Shown: piece after piece, positions 7,197-14,260 of the stretch
How the letters are laid out: the number at the start of each line of letters is the position of its first letter
How positions within the stretch are numbered: position 1 is the first letter of the stretch
Assembly: GCA_021780625.1 (NCBI GenBank)
Contig: JAJXYI010000652.1
Span: 1 to 20,162 of the forward strand
Direction: 5' to 3'
DNA length: 20,162 bases
DNA from: a bacterium
Lineage (GTDB): Bacteria; Verrucomicrobiota; Verrucomicrobiae; Opitutales; Opitutaceae
Notes under the pieces: generated by a model
Databases searched by the model: none
Told to the model about the DNA's origin: nothing
What the model saw: the letters and a program-made list of their open reading frames with translations, nothing else
Translations under genes and position numbers: made by a program

Positions 7197-8255
7197 TCAG
7201 GAGAGCGAGGCCATGTCGATCACGAAGCGGTATTTCACGTCGCTTTTGAGCATGCGTTCGTAGGCGGTGTTCACCTCGTCCATGCGGATCATTTCGATGT
7301 CGCTCGTGATGTTGTGCCGACCGCAGAAATCCAGCATCTCCTGCGTCTCGGGCAGGCCTCCGATCAGGGAGCCGGAGAGCGAGCGGCGGCCCATGATCAG
7401 CGAGAACGAGGCCACGGCCATCGGTTTTTCGGGGGCTCCGACCAGCACCATCTGGCCGTCGCGTTTCAGCAGGGTCAGATACGCGTTGATGTCGTGTGTG
7501 GCGGATACGGCGTCGAGGATGAAGTCGAAGGTGCCGGCGTGCGCGGCCAATGCATCGGGGTCCTTGGAGACGACGACATCGTGGGCGCCGAGGCGCTTGC
7601 CGTCCGCGATCTTGCTGGGCGACGTCGTGAAGAGGACGACATGCGCACCGAACGCCTTTGCGAATTTGACGCCCATGTGGCCGAGGCCTCCGAGGCCGAC
7701 GATGCCGACCTTCTGGCCGGGCCCGACCTTCCAGCGGCGCAGCGGCGAATAGGTGGTGATGCCCGCGCACAGAAGAGGCGCGGCGGCGGCCAGATTGAGG
7801 TTCGAGGGGATCCGGAGCACAAAGTCCTCGGTGACGACGATGCTCTGCGCGTAACCGCCGAGCGTCGGGGCGCCGAGGTGTTTGTCGATGCTGCCGTAGG
7901 TCATCACCATGCCGGCGCAAAATTGCTCGAGGCCCGCCCGGCAGTCCGGGCAGGTGCGGCAGGAGTCGACCAGGCAGCCGACGCCGACCGTGTCGCCGAC
8001 CTTGAACTTCTTCACGCCCTTTCCGACGGCCGTCACTCGACCCACGATCTCGTGGCCGGGCACGGCGGGATACTGCGTGAAGCCCCATTCGTTGCGCGAG
8101 AAGTGAAGGTCGGAGTGACAGACGCCGCAGTATTGGATCTCAATTCGAACGTCGGTGTCGGTCGGAACGCGGCGCTCGATGACCGTGGCTTCGAGAGGAG
8201 AGGTCGCGGCGGGAGTGGCAAAAGCCTTGGTGGAGTAACAGACGGGTTTTGACAT
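7197..8255 (-). CDS. Zinc-dependent alcohol dehydrogenase / aldehyde reductase, YahK type
   Basis: The 352-residue protein is a medium-chain dehydrogenase of the cinnamyl-alcohol-dehydrogenase-like group and resembles E. coli YahK along its whole length. Catalytic zinc ligands are visible in YCGVCHSD (C46, H47 next to it) and PGHE (H68, E69). The structural zinc cysteines lie in the VDSCRTCPDC segment and the following cysteine. The nucleotide-binding fold has GIVGLGGLGHMG, and FTTSPSK follows the second strand, which in this subgroup favours NADP(H). The C-terminus (YERMLKSDVKYRFVID) is also family-typical. It would reduce aldehydes to alcohols in the cytoplasm, perhaps for detoxification or redox balance. 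The ATG at 8255 matches the family N-terminus; an open frame continues upstream to 8309. A palindrome lies 36 bp upstream. A link to arabinose use is not evident. Confidence 0.93.
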   Translation of the reverse strand: MSKPVCYSTKAFATPAATSPLEATVIERRVPTDTDVRIEIQYCGVCHSDLHFSRNEWGFTQYPAVPGHEIVGRVTAVGKGVKKFKVGDTVGVGCLVDSCRTCPDCRAGLEQFCAGMVMTYGSIDKHLGAPTLGGYAQSIVVTEDFVLRIPSNLNLAAAAPLLCAGITTYSPLRRWKVGPGQKVGIVGLGGLGHMGVKFAKAFGAHVVLFTTSPSKIADGKRLGAHDVVVSKDPDALAAHAGTFDFILDAVSATHDINAYLTLLKRDGQMVLVGAPEKPMAVASFSLIMGRRSLSGSLIGGLPETQEMLDFCGRHNITSDIEMIRMDEVNTAYERMLKSDVKYRFVIDMASLS

Positions 8256-8291
8256 GGAGGTGGCGAATTGTGCGGTGGATGGTGTCGGTTT

Positions 8292-8311
8292 CTGTGCTGA
8301 CGGTAGCACAG
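8292..8311. promoter_or_regulatory. Palindromic operator candidate upstream of the alcohol dehydrogenase
   Basis: CTGTGCT-GACGGT-AGCACAG is a perfect 7-bp inverted repeat around a 6-bp spacer. Its near edge lies 36 bp upstream of the dehydrogenase ATG on the minus strand, where a repressor would overlap the core promoter. It lies in non-coding sequence, so its symmetry is not explained by codons. The binding protein is unknown. Confidence 0.45.
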
Positions 8312-8473
8312 CCGCGCGCGAAAATCGCCTGTGGGATTGCTATGGCTGTCGGGAAATTGCTCCGAATTATCCCGTGCGGGCGCCGGGAAGTGGATGCCTG
8401 GAGGCCGGAAGCGGCGGCGACACGATTGCCAGGCGGGGAGTGGGGCACTGGGTGCGTTCCCCCAGTGCGATCG

Positions 8474-8797
8474 CTACGGCAGCGCCTTGTACGTGAAATT
8501 CCTGAAGCGGACTTCGCCGGAGCCTGCGGCGAACAGGGCAGGGCGGAGGCTGAGGAAGCCGCCCGCGACATTGTGATTATAACCCGACACCTCGAACTGC
8601 ATCCAGTGCTTGGTCCAGTGTTTGCCGTCCGGGCTGTACCACAGGGTCAGGACCTGATGGTTGTTCCGGAGCGGAAGGAAGTAGTGGGTGCCGATGTACG
8701 CCGGCTTCTTGAAAGCGGTGGTCTCGCCCTTCCCGTACTCGAGCATCTTATCGTTGGAGAACCCGATACCGGCGAACAGCCGGTCACTGTAGATGCT
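8474..8797 (-). pseudogene. 3' remnant of a GH43-like glycosidase (beta-sandwich C-terminal domain)
   Basis: Reading the minus strand from a TGA at 8798-8800, an open stretch of 107 codons encodes DRLFAGIGFSNDKMLEYG, then KKPAYIGTHYFLPLRNN, LWYSPDGKHWTKH and VSGYNHNVAGGFLSLRPALF, ending VRFRNFTYKALP. I recognise this as the C-terminal concanavalin-like beta-sandwich attached to many GH43-type arabinofuranosidase/xylosidase proteins; the assignment rests on memory of the family. The catalytic five-blade propeller that should precede it is absent. Directly upstream there is an in-frame stop and then the end of the AraC gene on the same strand. The fragment is therefore the tail of a gene whose 5' part was deleted. 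An internal ATG at 8746 could start a 90-residue peptide, but that would lack a complete domain. Confidence 0.75.
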
Positions 8798-8857
8798 TCA
8801 CTGGCTCCGCATGCCTGAGCGTTCTTCGGGTCCTGTCCAATCCCCCTCCGGATCTTT

Positions 8858-9703
8858 TCAGCCGCCGGGTCTCCGAAACCGTGAGGGCGGTACGCCGCTC
8901 CAGCGCCGGAAGGCCGCGGAGAACGAATAGGCCGAGGAGTATCCGACCCGGTGTGCGATCCATTCGAGCGTCTGCGAGGACGACCGCAGGATCGAACCCG
9001 CGCGGCGCAGCCGCAGGTGCGTGAGATGGCTGGCGGGGCTGCGCTGAATGTGGCGGTGGCAGAGCCGCCTCAGGTGCTCTTCGCTCATGCAGGCAACCGA
9101 CGCCATCTCGGCCATCGTCCACTCGTGCGCGAGGTCGGCCTCGACGGCGCACCATAGTTTTGCAAGCCGGGCATCAACCACATCGGTTCCGGCCAGACGT
9201 CGTGCACTGGCGTCCAGGACGGTGACGAGCGCCTCCATGACCGCAGGATGAGCCGCACCAGCGGCCTCGCGCGTCAGCAGGCGGATTGTCGAGACGAAGT
9301 CCGACGCGTCGACATCAATGAGCTCCGGCCTGCGCCCCTTCAGTGCGGGCGCGGCGGCCGTGTCGTCGAAAAACACCCAGGCGAGCGTCCAGGGACTGCT
9401 CCCCGCGATCTCGAAGGCGTGGTGAACGCCGACAGGCGCGAGGAGCACACGCCCCGGCTGCCATTCGACCGATCGCCCGCCCACCAGCGTCCGCCCCCGG
9501 CCGTCGACCGACGCCACCAGGTGGCTGTGAACCGAGTTCAGGCGCACCATGCGATAGGGCGGCTGCAGGACGCTGATGCCGATCCAGATGAAGGGTGCGT
9601 TTCGAAGCACCGGATAGTGCCGGCTGTCGAGCATGTGCTCGCGGCAGCCCCGGCCGATCAGGTGGGTTTCGCGTATGAACTCGGGGGGTGGCAGCATTGG
9701 CAT
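8858..9703 (-). CDS. AraC-family transcriptional regulator
   Basis: The 281-residue protein has an N-terminal cupin-like sensing region (about 20-130; HSHLVASVDGRGR, WQPGRVLLAPVGVHHAF) and a C-terminal AraC/XylS DNA-binding domain with two helix-turn-helix units. The first is at about 195-220 (MAEMASVACMSEEHLRRL) and the second at about 244-275 (LEWIAHRVGYSSAYSFSAAFRRW), ending in the conserved GVPPSRFR. Such proteins bind a sugar and activate glycan-use genes in the cytoplasm. It is divergent from the GH127 gene with only 70 bp between the two starts, so GH127 is its most likely target. The ATG at 9703 is chosen because it lies before the cupin region; ATG at 9697 is also possible. An open frame extends to 10000 but overlaps the GH127 signal peptide. 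Just downstream on the same strand is the GH43 remnant, which may once have been co-transcribed. Confidence 0.88.
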   Translation of the reverse strand: MPMLPPPEFIRETHLIGRGCREHMLDSRHYPVLRNAPFIWIGISVLQPPYRMVRLNSVHSHLVASVDGRGRTLVGGRSVEWQPGRVLLAPVGVHHAFEIAGSSPWTLAWVFFDDTAAAPALKGRRPELIDVDASDFVSTIRLLTREAAGAAHPAVMEALVTVLDASARRLAGTDVVDARLAKLWCAVEADLAHEWTMAEMASVACMSEEHLRRLCHRHIQRSPASHLTHLRLRRAGSILRSSSQTLEWIAHRVGYSSAYSFSAAFRRWSGVPPSRFRRPGG

Positions 9704-9773
9704 TCGGGGCGTCACTCTGCTAGCATCGGATGACCGTCTCCTCGACAACAACATCCCTTCATTACAGTTCCCC
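9704..9773. promoter_or_regulatory. Divergent promoter region between araC-type regulator and GH127 gene
   Basis: Only 70 bp separate the two divergent start codons, so both promoters and any AraC operator must overlap here or extend into the coding ends. I cannot point to convincing -35/-10 boxes or paired AraC half-sites by eye. The arrangement itself, a regulator back to back with a catabolic gene, is the evidence for joint control. Confidence 0.5.
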
Positions 9774-11705
9774 ATGCGCCCACGCCTCCATCCCGTCGTC
9801 TTTCTGCTCACCTTGGCCAGCCTTGCAACGTCCTCCGGACTGCATGCCCAGGAAATCCAGGTCTCCGCCGCCCGCAAACCCGAGGCCGTGCAGACGCTGC
9901 ACGTGTCCGCAACGCTCCCGGTCCCCAGCCTGACCTCGATCCGCCCGGGCGAGGTGACCCTGCTGCCGGGACTGTTCCGAGCGCGGCGCGAGCTCACCAA
10001 AGCCTACCTCAAGCGGCTCACCACCGACGACATCCTGCAGAACTATTACCTCGAGGCGGGGATCTCGGTAGACAAGCCTTACGACCAGCTCATGCAGGGC
10101 TGGGAGGCGCCCTCCAGTCAGCTGCGCGGGCATTTCGCCGGGCACTGGCTTTCGGCCGTCGCCCATTTCGCCGCGACGGACCACGATCCGCTCATGGCGG
10201 AGCGCGCCTCCGAGGTGGTCGAGGGACTCAAGCGTTGCCAGGCGCTCAACGGCGGGGAATGGGTAGGCTCCATCCCGCGGAAGTATTTTCGCATCCTTGA
10301 GGACGGAAAGCGCTTCATCTGGTCGCCGCAGTACACGCTGCACAAGACGATGATGGGCCTGTTCGACGACTACGTGTATCTGCACGACAAGGACGCGCTC
10401 GATGTCGACAGTCGGTCCGCGGACTGGTTTCTCTCCTGGACGGACCGGCTGCTGAAGGAGGGCAAGGGCAACGTCATCTACAGCGGCGAGAGCGGCGGAA
10501 TGCTCGAGCTGTGGGCCGAACTCTATGGGGCGACGAAGGATCCGCGCTACCTGACGCTTGCCTCGCGTTACGACATGCCCGACATGTTCCGCGGCCTGCT
10601 GGAGGGCCGGGACCCGCTCAGCGACGACCACGCCAACGCAAGCATTCCGTGGGTCCAAGGCGCGGCGAAGGTGTACGATGTCACCGGGGACCCGACTTAC
10701 CGGAAGATCGTCGAGGACTTCTGGAAGGACGCGGTGACTGACCGCGGCATGTTCGCCACGACGGGTGCGAACGCAGGAGAATTCTGGATACCGCCTCACC
10801 AGTTCGGCCGCTTCCTCAGCGACCGGACCCAGGAACACTGCACCGTGTACAACATGGTCCGCGTCGCCCAGGACCTCTTCCGCTGGACGGGGGACGCACG
10901 TTATGCGGACTACATCGAACGTGCCCTCTACAACGGAATCCTGGCGCAGCAAAATCCCCAGACCGGGATGGTCACCTACTTCCTGCCCCTGGAGCCCGGC
11001 GCCCAGAAAAAGTGGAGCACCGAACGGCATGATTTCTGGTGCTGTCTCGGCACTTCTGTGCAGGCGCAGGCGATGTACGAGGGCCTGATCTATTATCAGG
11101 CCCACGACGGCGTGACCGTCAGCCAGTTCATTCCCTCGCAGGCCACCCTGGGTGTCGCGGGTCATCAAATCCGGATCATCCAAAAGGTCGATCCGAGCGG
11201 CGGACAAACGAACTTCACAAACCCGGGTGACACGACACGCTTCGACGTCGACTTGGATATTTCCTCGGACGACGCGGCCCCCTGGACGCTTCGCGTCCGA
11301 CAGCCGGCCTGGGCGATCGGGCCGGGGGTGGTGACGGTGGACGGAAAACCTTTGGCCGCGGAGGTCTCGAAAAAGGGTTTTCTCGAGATCACGCGCAAAT
11401 GGACTTCGGCGCAGGTGAAGGTATCATTCAGCAAGCGCATCACCGAGGAGCCATTGCCCGGCGACCCTGGGCGCGTCGCATTGCTGGACGGTCCTGTCGT
11501 GCTTGCGGCCCTCACCGCGAATGAGCCCGAGCTTGTCGCAAAGGGAGCGATCACTCCTCAATACGAACATCAATACGTGGACGGCAGCCCATGGCAGTCG
11601 GGGCATTTCCTCGTGCAGACGCGGCAGGGAACGGTTCCATGCGAGCCCCTTTTCGAGATCGCGGACGAGCACTATTGCGTTTACTTCACCGTGCCTCGCC
11701 AGTGA
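9774..11705 (+). CDS. Secreted GH127-type beta-L-arabinofuranosidase (DUF1680 family)
   Basis: The 643-residue enzyme belongs to the family founded by HypBA1, a retaining beta-L-arabinofuranosidase that uses a zinc-bound cysteine as nucleophile. The key residues are all visible. E336 in GEFWIPPHQ would be the acid/base, EHC gives E354 and C356, and FWCCLG gives C423 and C424. These match E322, E338, C340, C417 and C418 of HypBA1. The alpha/alpha-barrel covers about 50-430, with beta-sandwich domains after it. The N-terminus is a signal peptide (MRPRLHPVVFLL...SGLHA, cleavage probably before QEIQ), so the enzyme acts outside the cytoplasm. The ATG at 9774 opens that signal. Related families such as GH146 share the fold, so the exact linkage is uncertain. 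The gene is divergent from the AraC regulator and stands alone on its strand. Confidence 0.9.
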   Translation: MRPRLHPVVFLLTLASLATSSGLHAQEIQVSAARKPEAVQTLHVSATLPVPSLTSIRPGEVTLLPGLFRARRELTKAYLKRLTTDDILQNYYLEAGISVDKPYDQLMQGWEAPSSQLRGHFAGHWLSAVAHFAATDHDPLMAERASEVVEGLKRCQALNGGEWVGSIPRKYFRILEDGKRFIWSPQYTLHKTMMGLFDDYVYLHDKDALDVDSRSADWFLSWTDRLLKEGKGNVIYSGESGGMLELWAELYGATKDPRYLTLASRYDMPDMFRGLLEGRDPLSDDHANASIPWVQGAAKVYDVTGDPTYRKIVEDFWKDAVTDRGMFATTGANAGEFWIPPHQFGRFLSDRTQEHCTVYNMVRVAQDLFRWTGDARYADYIERALYNGILAQQNPQTGMVTYFLPLEPGAQKKWSTERHDFWCCLGTSVQAQAMYEGLIYYQAHDGVTVSQFIPSQATLGVAGHQIRIIQKVDPSGGQTNFTNPGDTTRFDVDLDISSDDAAPWTLRVRQPAWAIGPGVVTVDGKPLAAEVSKKGFLEITRKWTSAQVKVSFSKRITEEPLPGDPGRVALLDGPVVLAALTANEPELVAKGAITPQYEHQYVDGSPWQSGHFLVQTRQGTVPCEPLFEIADEHYCVYFTVPRQ

Positions 11706-11826
11706 ACAGGCGGTCCGCGTTTTACGACGCAAGCGGACGCGGAGCAAGGCGACTCCGGGGGCGTCCTAAACCCATACCCTACACCTCCTGGGTGAGGCCT
11801 GAATCCGTGCCTCGCTCGGATTTCAG

Positions 11827-11856
11827 TCTCTGTGTCCTCTGCGTCTTGTGGTTCAA
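11827..11856. repeat. Low-complexity CTCTGTG-type element, possible dispersed intergenic repeat
   Basis: Within the 240-bp gap after the GH127 gene lies a stretch made of three near-copies of an 8-base unit (CTCTGTGT, CCTCTGCG, TCTTGTGG) followed by TTCAAACTC. Its composition differs from the surrounding GC-rich DNA. I recall similar strings between genes in other environmental bacterial genomes, but this is memory, not a search. Only one copy is seen in this window. Confidence 0.35.
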
Positions 11857-11945
11857 ACTCAACTACGTCATTGAGGCGCTGCATCGCGACTCAGGCAGGC
11901 GAGCTTGGCGGCCAGACCCGACTCCGGTTGCAATCCCGCGCCCCG

Positions 11946-14045
11946 TCACGGCGCGGACGAGGGCAGGCTCTCCTCCTGGATGAGCCGGTTGCGGAGTTCG
12001 ATGAGCTTGGGGTCGAGTTCGAGGGCCCGCCGCCATTGCGCGATGCCGCCGACGCGGTCGCCCTCATGCACGAGCAGGAACCCGAGGGCGACGTGCGCGT
12101 TGATGTCGGACGGGGCGAGCGCGACGACACGGCGGTAGAGACGGATGGCTGCCGTGAAATCGTTCAGGCGCGCATGGAAATCGGCCACACGTGCCAGAAT
12201 GACGGGGTTGTTCGGGGCTGCCTCCTCGGCGTGTGTCAACGCCGCGGATACCTCCGCCGGCCTTGCCAGCTGTTCCGCGCAATAGGCCAGGGCCAGCTGG
12301 GCATCGGCGAGCCCGGGAGCGTGTTCGACCGCGGTCCGCAGGTGCACAACGGCGCCCGCGGCATCCCCGCGTGCGAGCAGGGCGAAGCCGGCGCCGGCAT
12401 TGGCCTCGGGGTTGTCTGGGTCGACCGAAAGCACGAGGTTGTAGAGAAAGAGCGCCGATGCCGCGTCTCCGTGCTGCAGCGCGGTGCTGCCGATTTGCAG
12501 CGTCCTCGCCCGCAGCGTGGGGTCCTCCCTCAGTGCGTGGGTCATCAGCGCCCGCGCCCGATCGAGGTGGCCGGAGTTCATTTCGAGAAAGCCGAGCTGG
12601 CATTGGACCAGCGGATTGTCGGGCCGGAGGGCGAGCGCCGAACGGTAGAGCGACATTGCCTCCTTCACGTTGCCCTGTTTTTCGCGCAGGCCGGCCAGCA
12701 TGACCAGTGCCTGATCGTTGCTCGGATTCAGCGCTCGGGCGAGCTCGGCGTGCATCACAGCCTCATTGAAATGGCCGGCGTCGAAGAGAGCGGACGCGAG
12801 GAAACCCTGGGCCACGTCGTTGCGATCCGACACCCGCACCGCGTGCTCGAACAGCGACACCGAATTTTGCCAGACGCCCTCCTGATTCCAGGTGCGTGCG
12901 GCGCAGGCGACAAGAAGGGCACCGGCGACGACGGCTCCGGCCACTCGTCCCAGGCGCCCAATCCAATTTGGGATGCTCCAAATCAGGGCCAGTTCGATTC
13001 CGAGCAGCGGCAGGTAGGTGTAGCGGTCGGCCATCGACTGAAATCCGGCCTGCACCAATCCGAGTACCGGCAGTAGGGCGACGAGATACCAGGCCAAACC
13101 CGCGGCGATCCAGGGGCGGGTGCGGCGCTGCGACCAGGCCAGCGCGACGAGACCGGCCAGGAGAGCCGCGGTGCACGCAATGACGAGGACGGGCCAGTAT
13201 CCTGGATGTGGATAGCAGACCACGAGATTGAACGGCCAGACGAACTTGCCAAGATAACGCGCCAGCGACACCTCCGCATTTCCTGCCCGGGCGGCGAACG
13301 GGAGCGTGAAGACCAACGCTCCGGCGTTCCGCTGCATCAGCAAGGTGGCCGCCGAGGCAGCGCCCGACAGCACAAAAAACGGCAGCTTCTCGACCACCAA
13401 ATGCCGCCACGCAACCGGCGACGTGCCGCGACCAAACGGCCAGAAGTCCAGCACCAGCAGGACCAGCGGAAGCGTCACGAGCATCGGCTTGCACATGAGC
13501 CCCACGGCAAAGCAGGCGAAAGTCAGCAGGTAGGAGCGCCAGGCTGGCCTGCCTGACTTGCGGACGTCGACATAATGCGCATAGGCGAGCAGCGTCAGGA
13601 GAAAGAAGCAGCCGCTCATCACGTCCTTGCGTTCCGTGATCCAAACTACGGATTCGACTCGCAGCGGGTGCCACGCGAACAGGGCCGCGGCAAAAGCGCT
13701 TCGCCAAAATCCCCCCGCCAGACGCCGGAAGACCAGAAACGCCAGCACGGCGTTGAGTGCGTGCCAGAGCACGCTGGTGAGGTGATGACCGGATGCGAAC
13801 GGACCGTAGAGCTGCCAATCCAGCATGTGCGACAACCAGGCGAGCGGATGCCAGTAGTCGGCCCGTGCGGTGAAAGCCCAGCGCAAACCCGCCCAACTCA
13901 GTCCGCCCTGCACGTGCGGATTGGCGGTCACGTAGCTTGGATCGTCGTAATTGATGAAACCAAAACCGATCGCTCGGCTGTAAAGCAGGAGAGTGCCGCC
14001 GAACAACAGCGCGGAAACAATCGCGGTGCGGAGTCTTGGGAGCAT
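11946..14045 (-). CDS. GT-C/TMTC-like membrane protein with C-terminal TPR array (copy 1)
   Basis: The 699-residue protein has about ten hydrophobic segments in residues 1-400 and about eight TPR units from about 405 to 685. The first extracytoplasmic loop holds the acidic pair D34-D35 in INYDDPSYV, as in GT-C glycosyltransferases. WHPLAWLSHMLDW, FAWHPLRVESVVWITERKD and CKPMLVTLP follow the pattern of TMTC/PMT-like proteins. Known TMTC proteins transfer mannose from a lipid-linked donor onto proteins; bacterial relatives have no settled function, so donor and acceptor here are unknown. The TPR end (such as GFALLARGDAAGAVVHL) should bind proteins. The ATG at 14045 precedes the first membrane helix; a GTG at 14084 would add 13 residues. 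Neither has a clear ribosome-binding site. It follows copy 2 on the same strand after a 215-bp gap, and is the more distant of the three paralogues. Confidence 0.82.
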   Translation of the reverse strand: MLPRLRTAIVSALLFGGTLLLYSRAIGFGFINYDDPSYVTANPHVQGGLSWAGLRWAFTARADYWHPLAWLSHMLDWQLYGPFASGHHLTSVLWHALNAVLAFLVFRRLAGGFWRSAFAAALFAWHPLRVESVVWITERKDVMSGCFFLLTLLAYAHYVDVRKSGRPAWRSYLLTFACFAVGLMCKPMLVTLPLVLLVLDFWPFGRGTSPVAWRHLVVEKLPFFVLSGAASAATLLMQRNAGALVFTLPFAARAGNAEVSLARYLGKFVWPFNLVVCYPHPGYWPVLVIACTAALLAGLVALAWSQRRTRPWIAAGLAWYLVALLPVLGLVQAGFQSMADRYTYLPLLGIELALIWSIPNWIGRLGRVAGAVVAGALLVACAARTWNQEGVWQNSVSLFEHAVRVSDRNDVAQGFLASALFDAGHFNEAVMHAELARALNPSNDQALVMLAGLREKQGNVKEAMSLYRSALALRPDNPLVQCQLGFLEMNSGHLDRARALMTHALREDPTLRARTLQIGSTALQHGDAASALFLYNLVLSVDPDNPEANAGAGFALLARGDAAGAVVHLRTAVEHAPGLADAQLALAYCAEQLARPAEVSAALTHAEEAAPNNPVILARVADFHARLNDFTAAIRLYRRVVALAPSDINAHVALGFLLVHEGDRVGGIAQWRRALELDPKLIELRNRLIQEESLPSSAP

Positions 14046-14260
14046 GGCTAGAGTCGTCGTCGAATTGGACAGAGGACGACGCACGGGACCAGGGCCGTCG
14101 TTGTTTCGGCGCGGCTGAGAGGGGCATTGCGGCCCCCCGTGGGACCGGGCGGCTTCGGCGCCTGCGTACAGGATGGCGCGAAGACGACGACGCCAATGTT
14201 AGCCTCGGTTTTTTCCGCTGACCGCATTTTCGGGATGAAAGGGTGGGAGGCGGGTCGCTC

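Noticed and set aside
7164..8252. A 362-codon plus-strand frame opposite the alcohol dehydrogenase gene.
   Set aside because: It is antisense to a well-conserved YahK-like enzyme with all zinc ligands and has no motif of its own.
11713..11738. Inverted repeat GTCCGC/GCGGAC just after the GH127 stop considered as a terminator.
   Set aside because: Only a 6-bp stem with a 14-base loop and no T-run follows; too weak to annotate.
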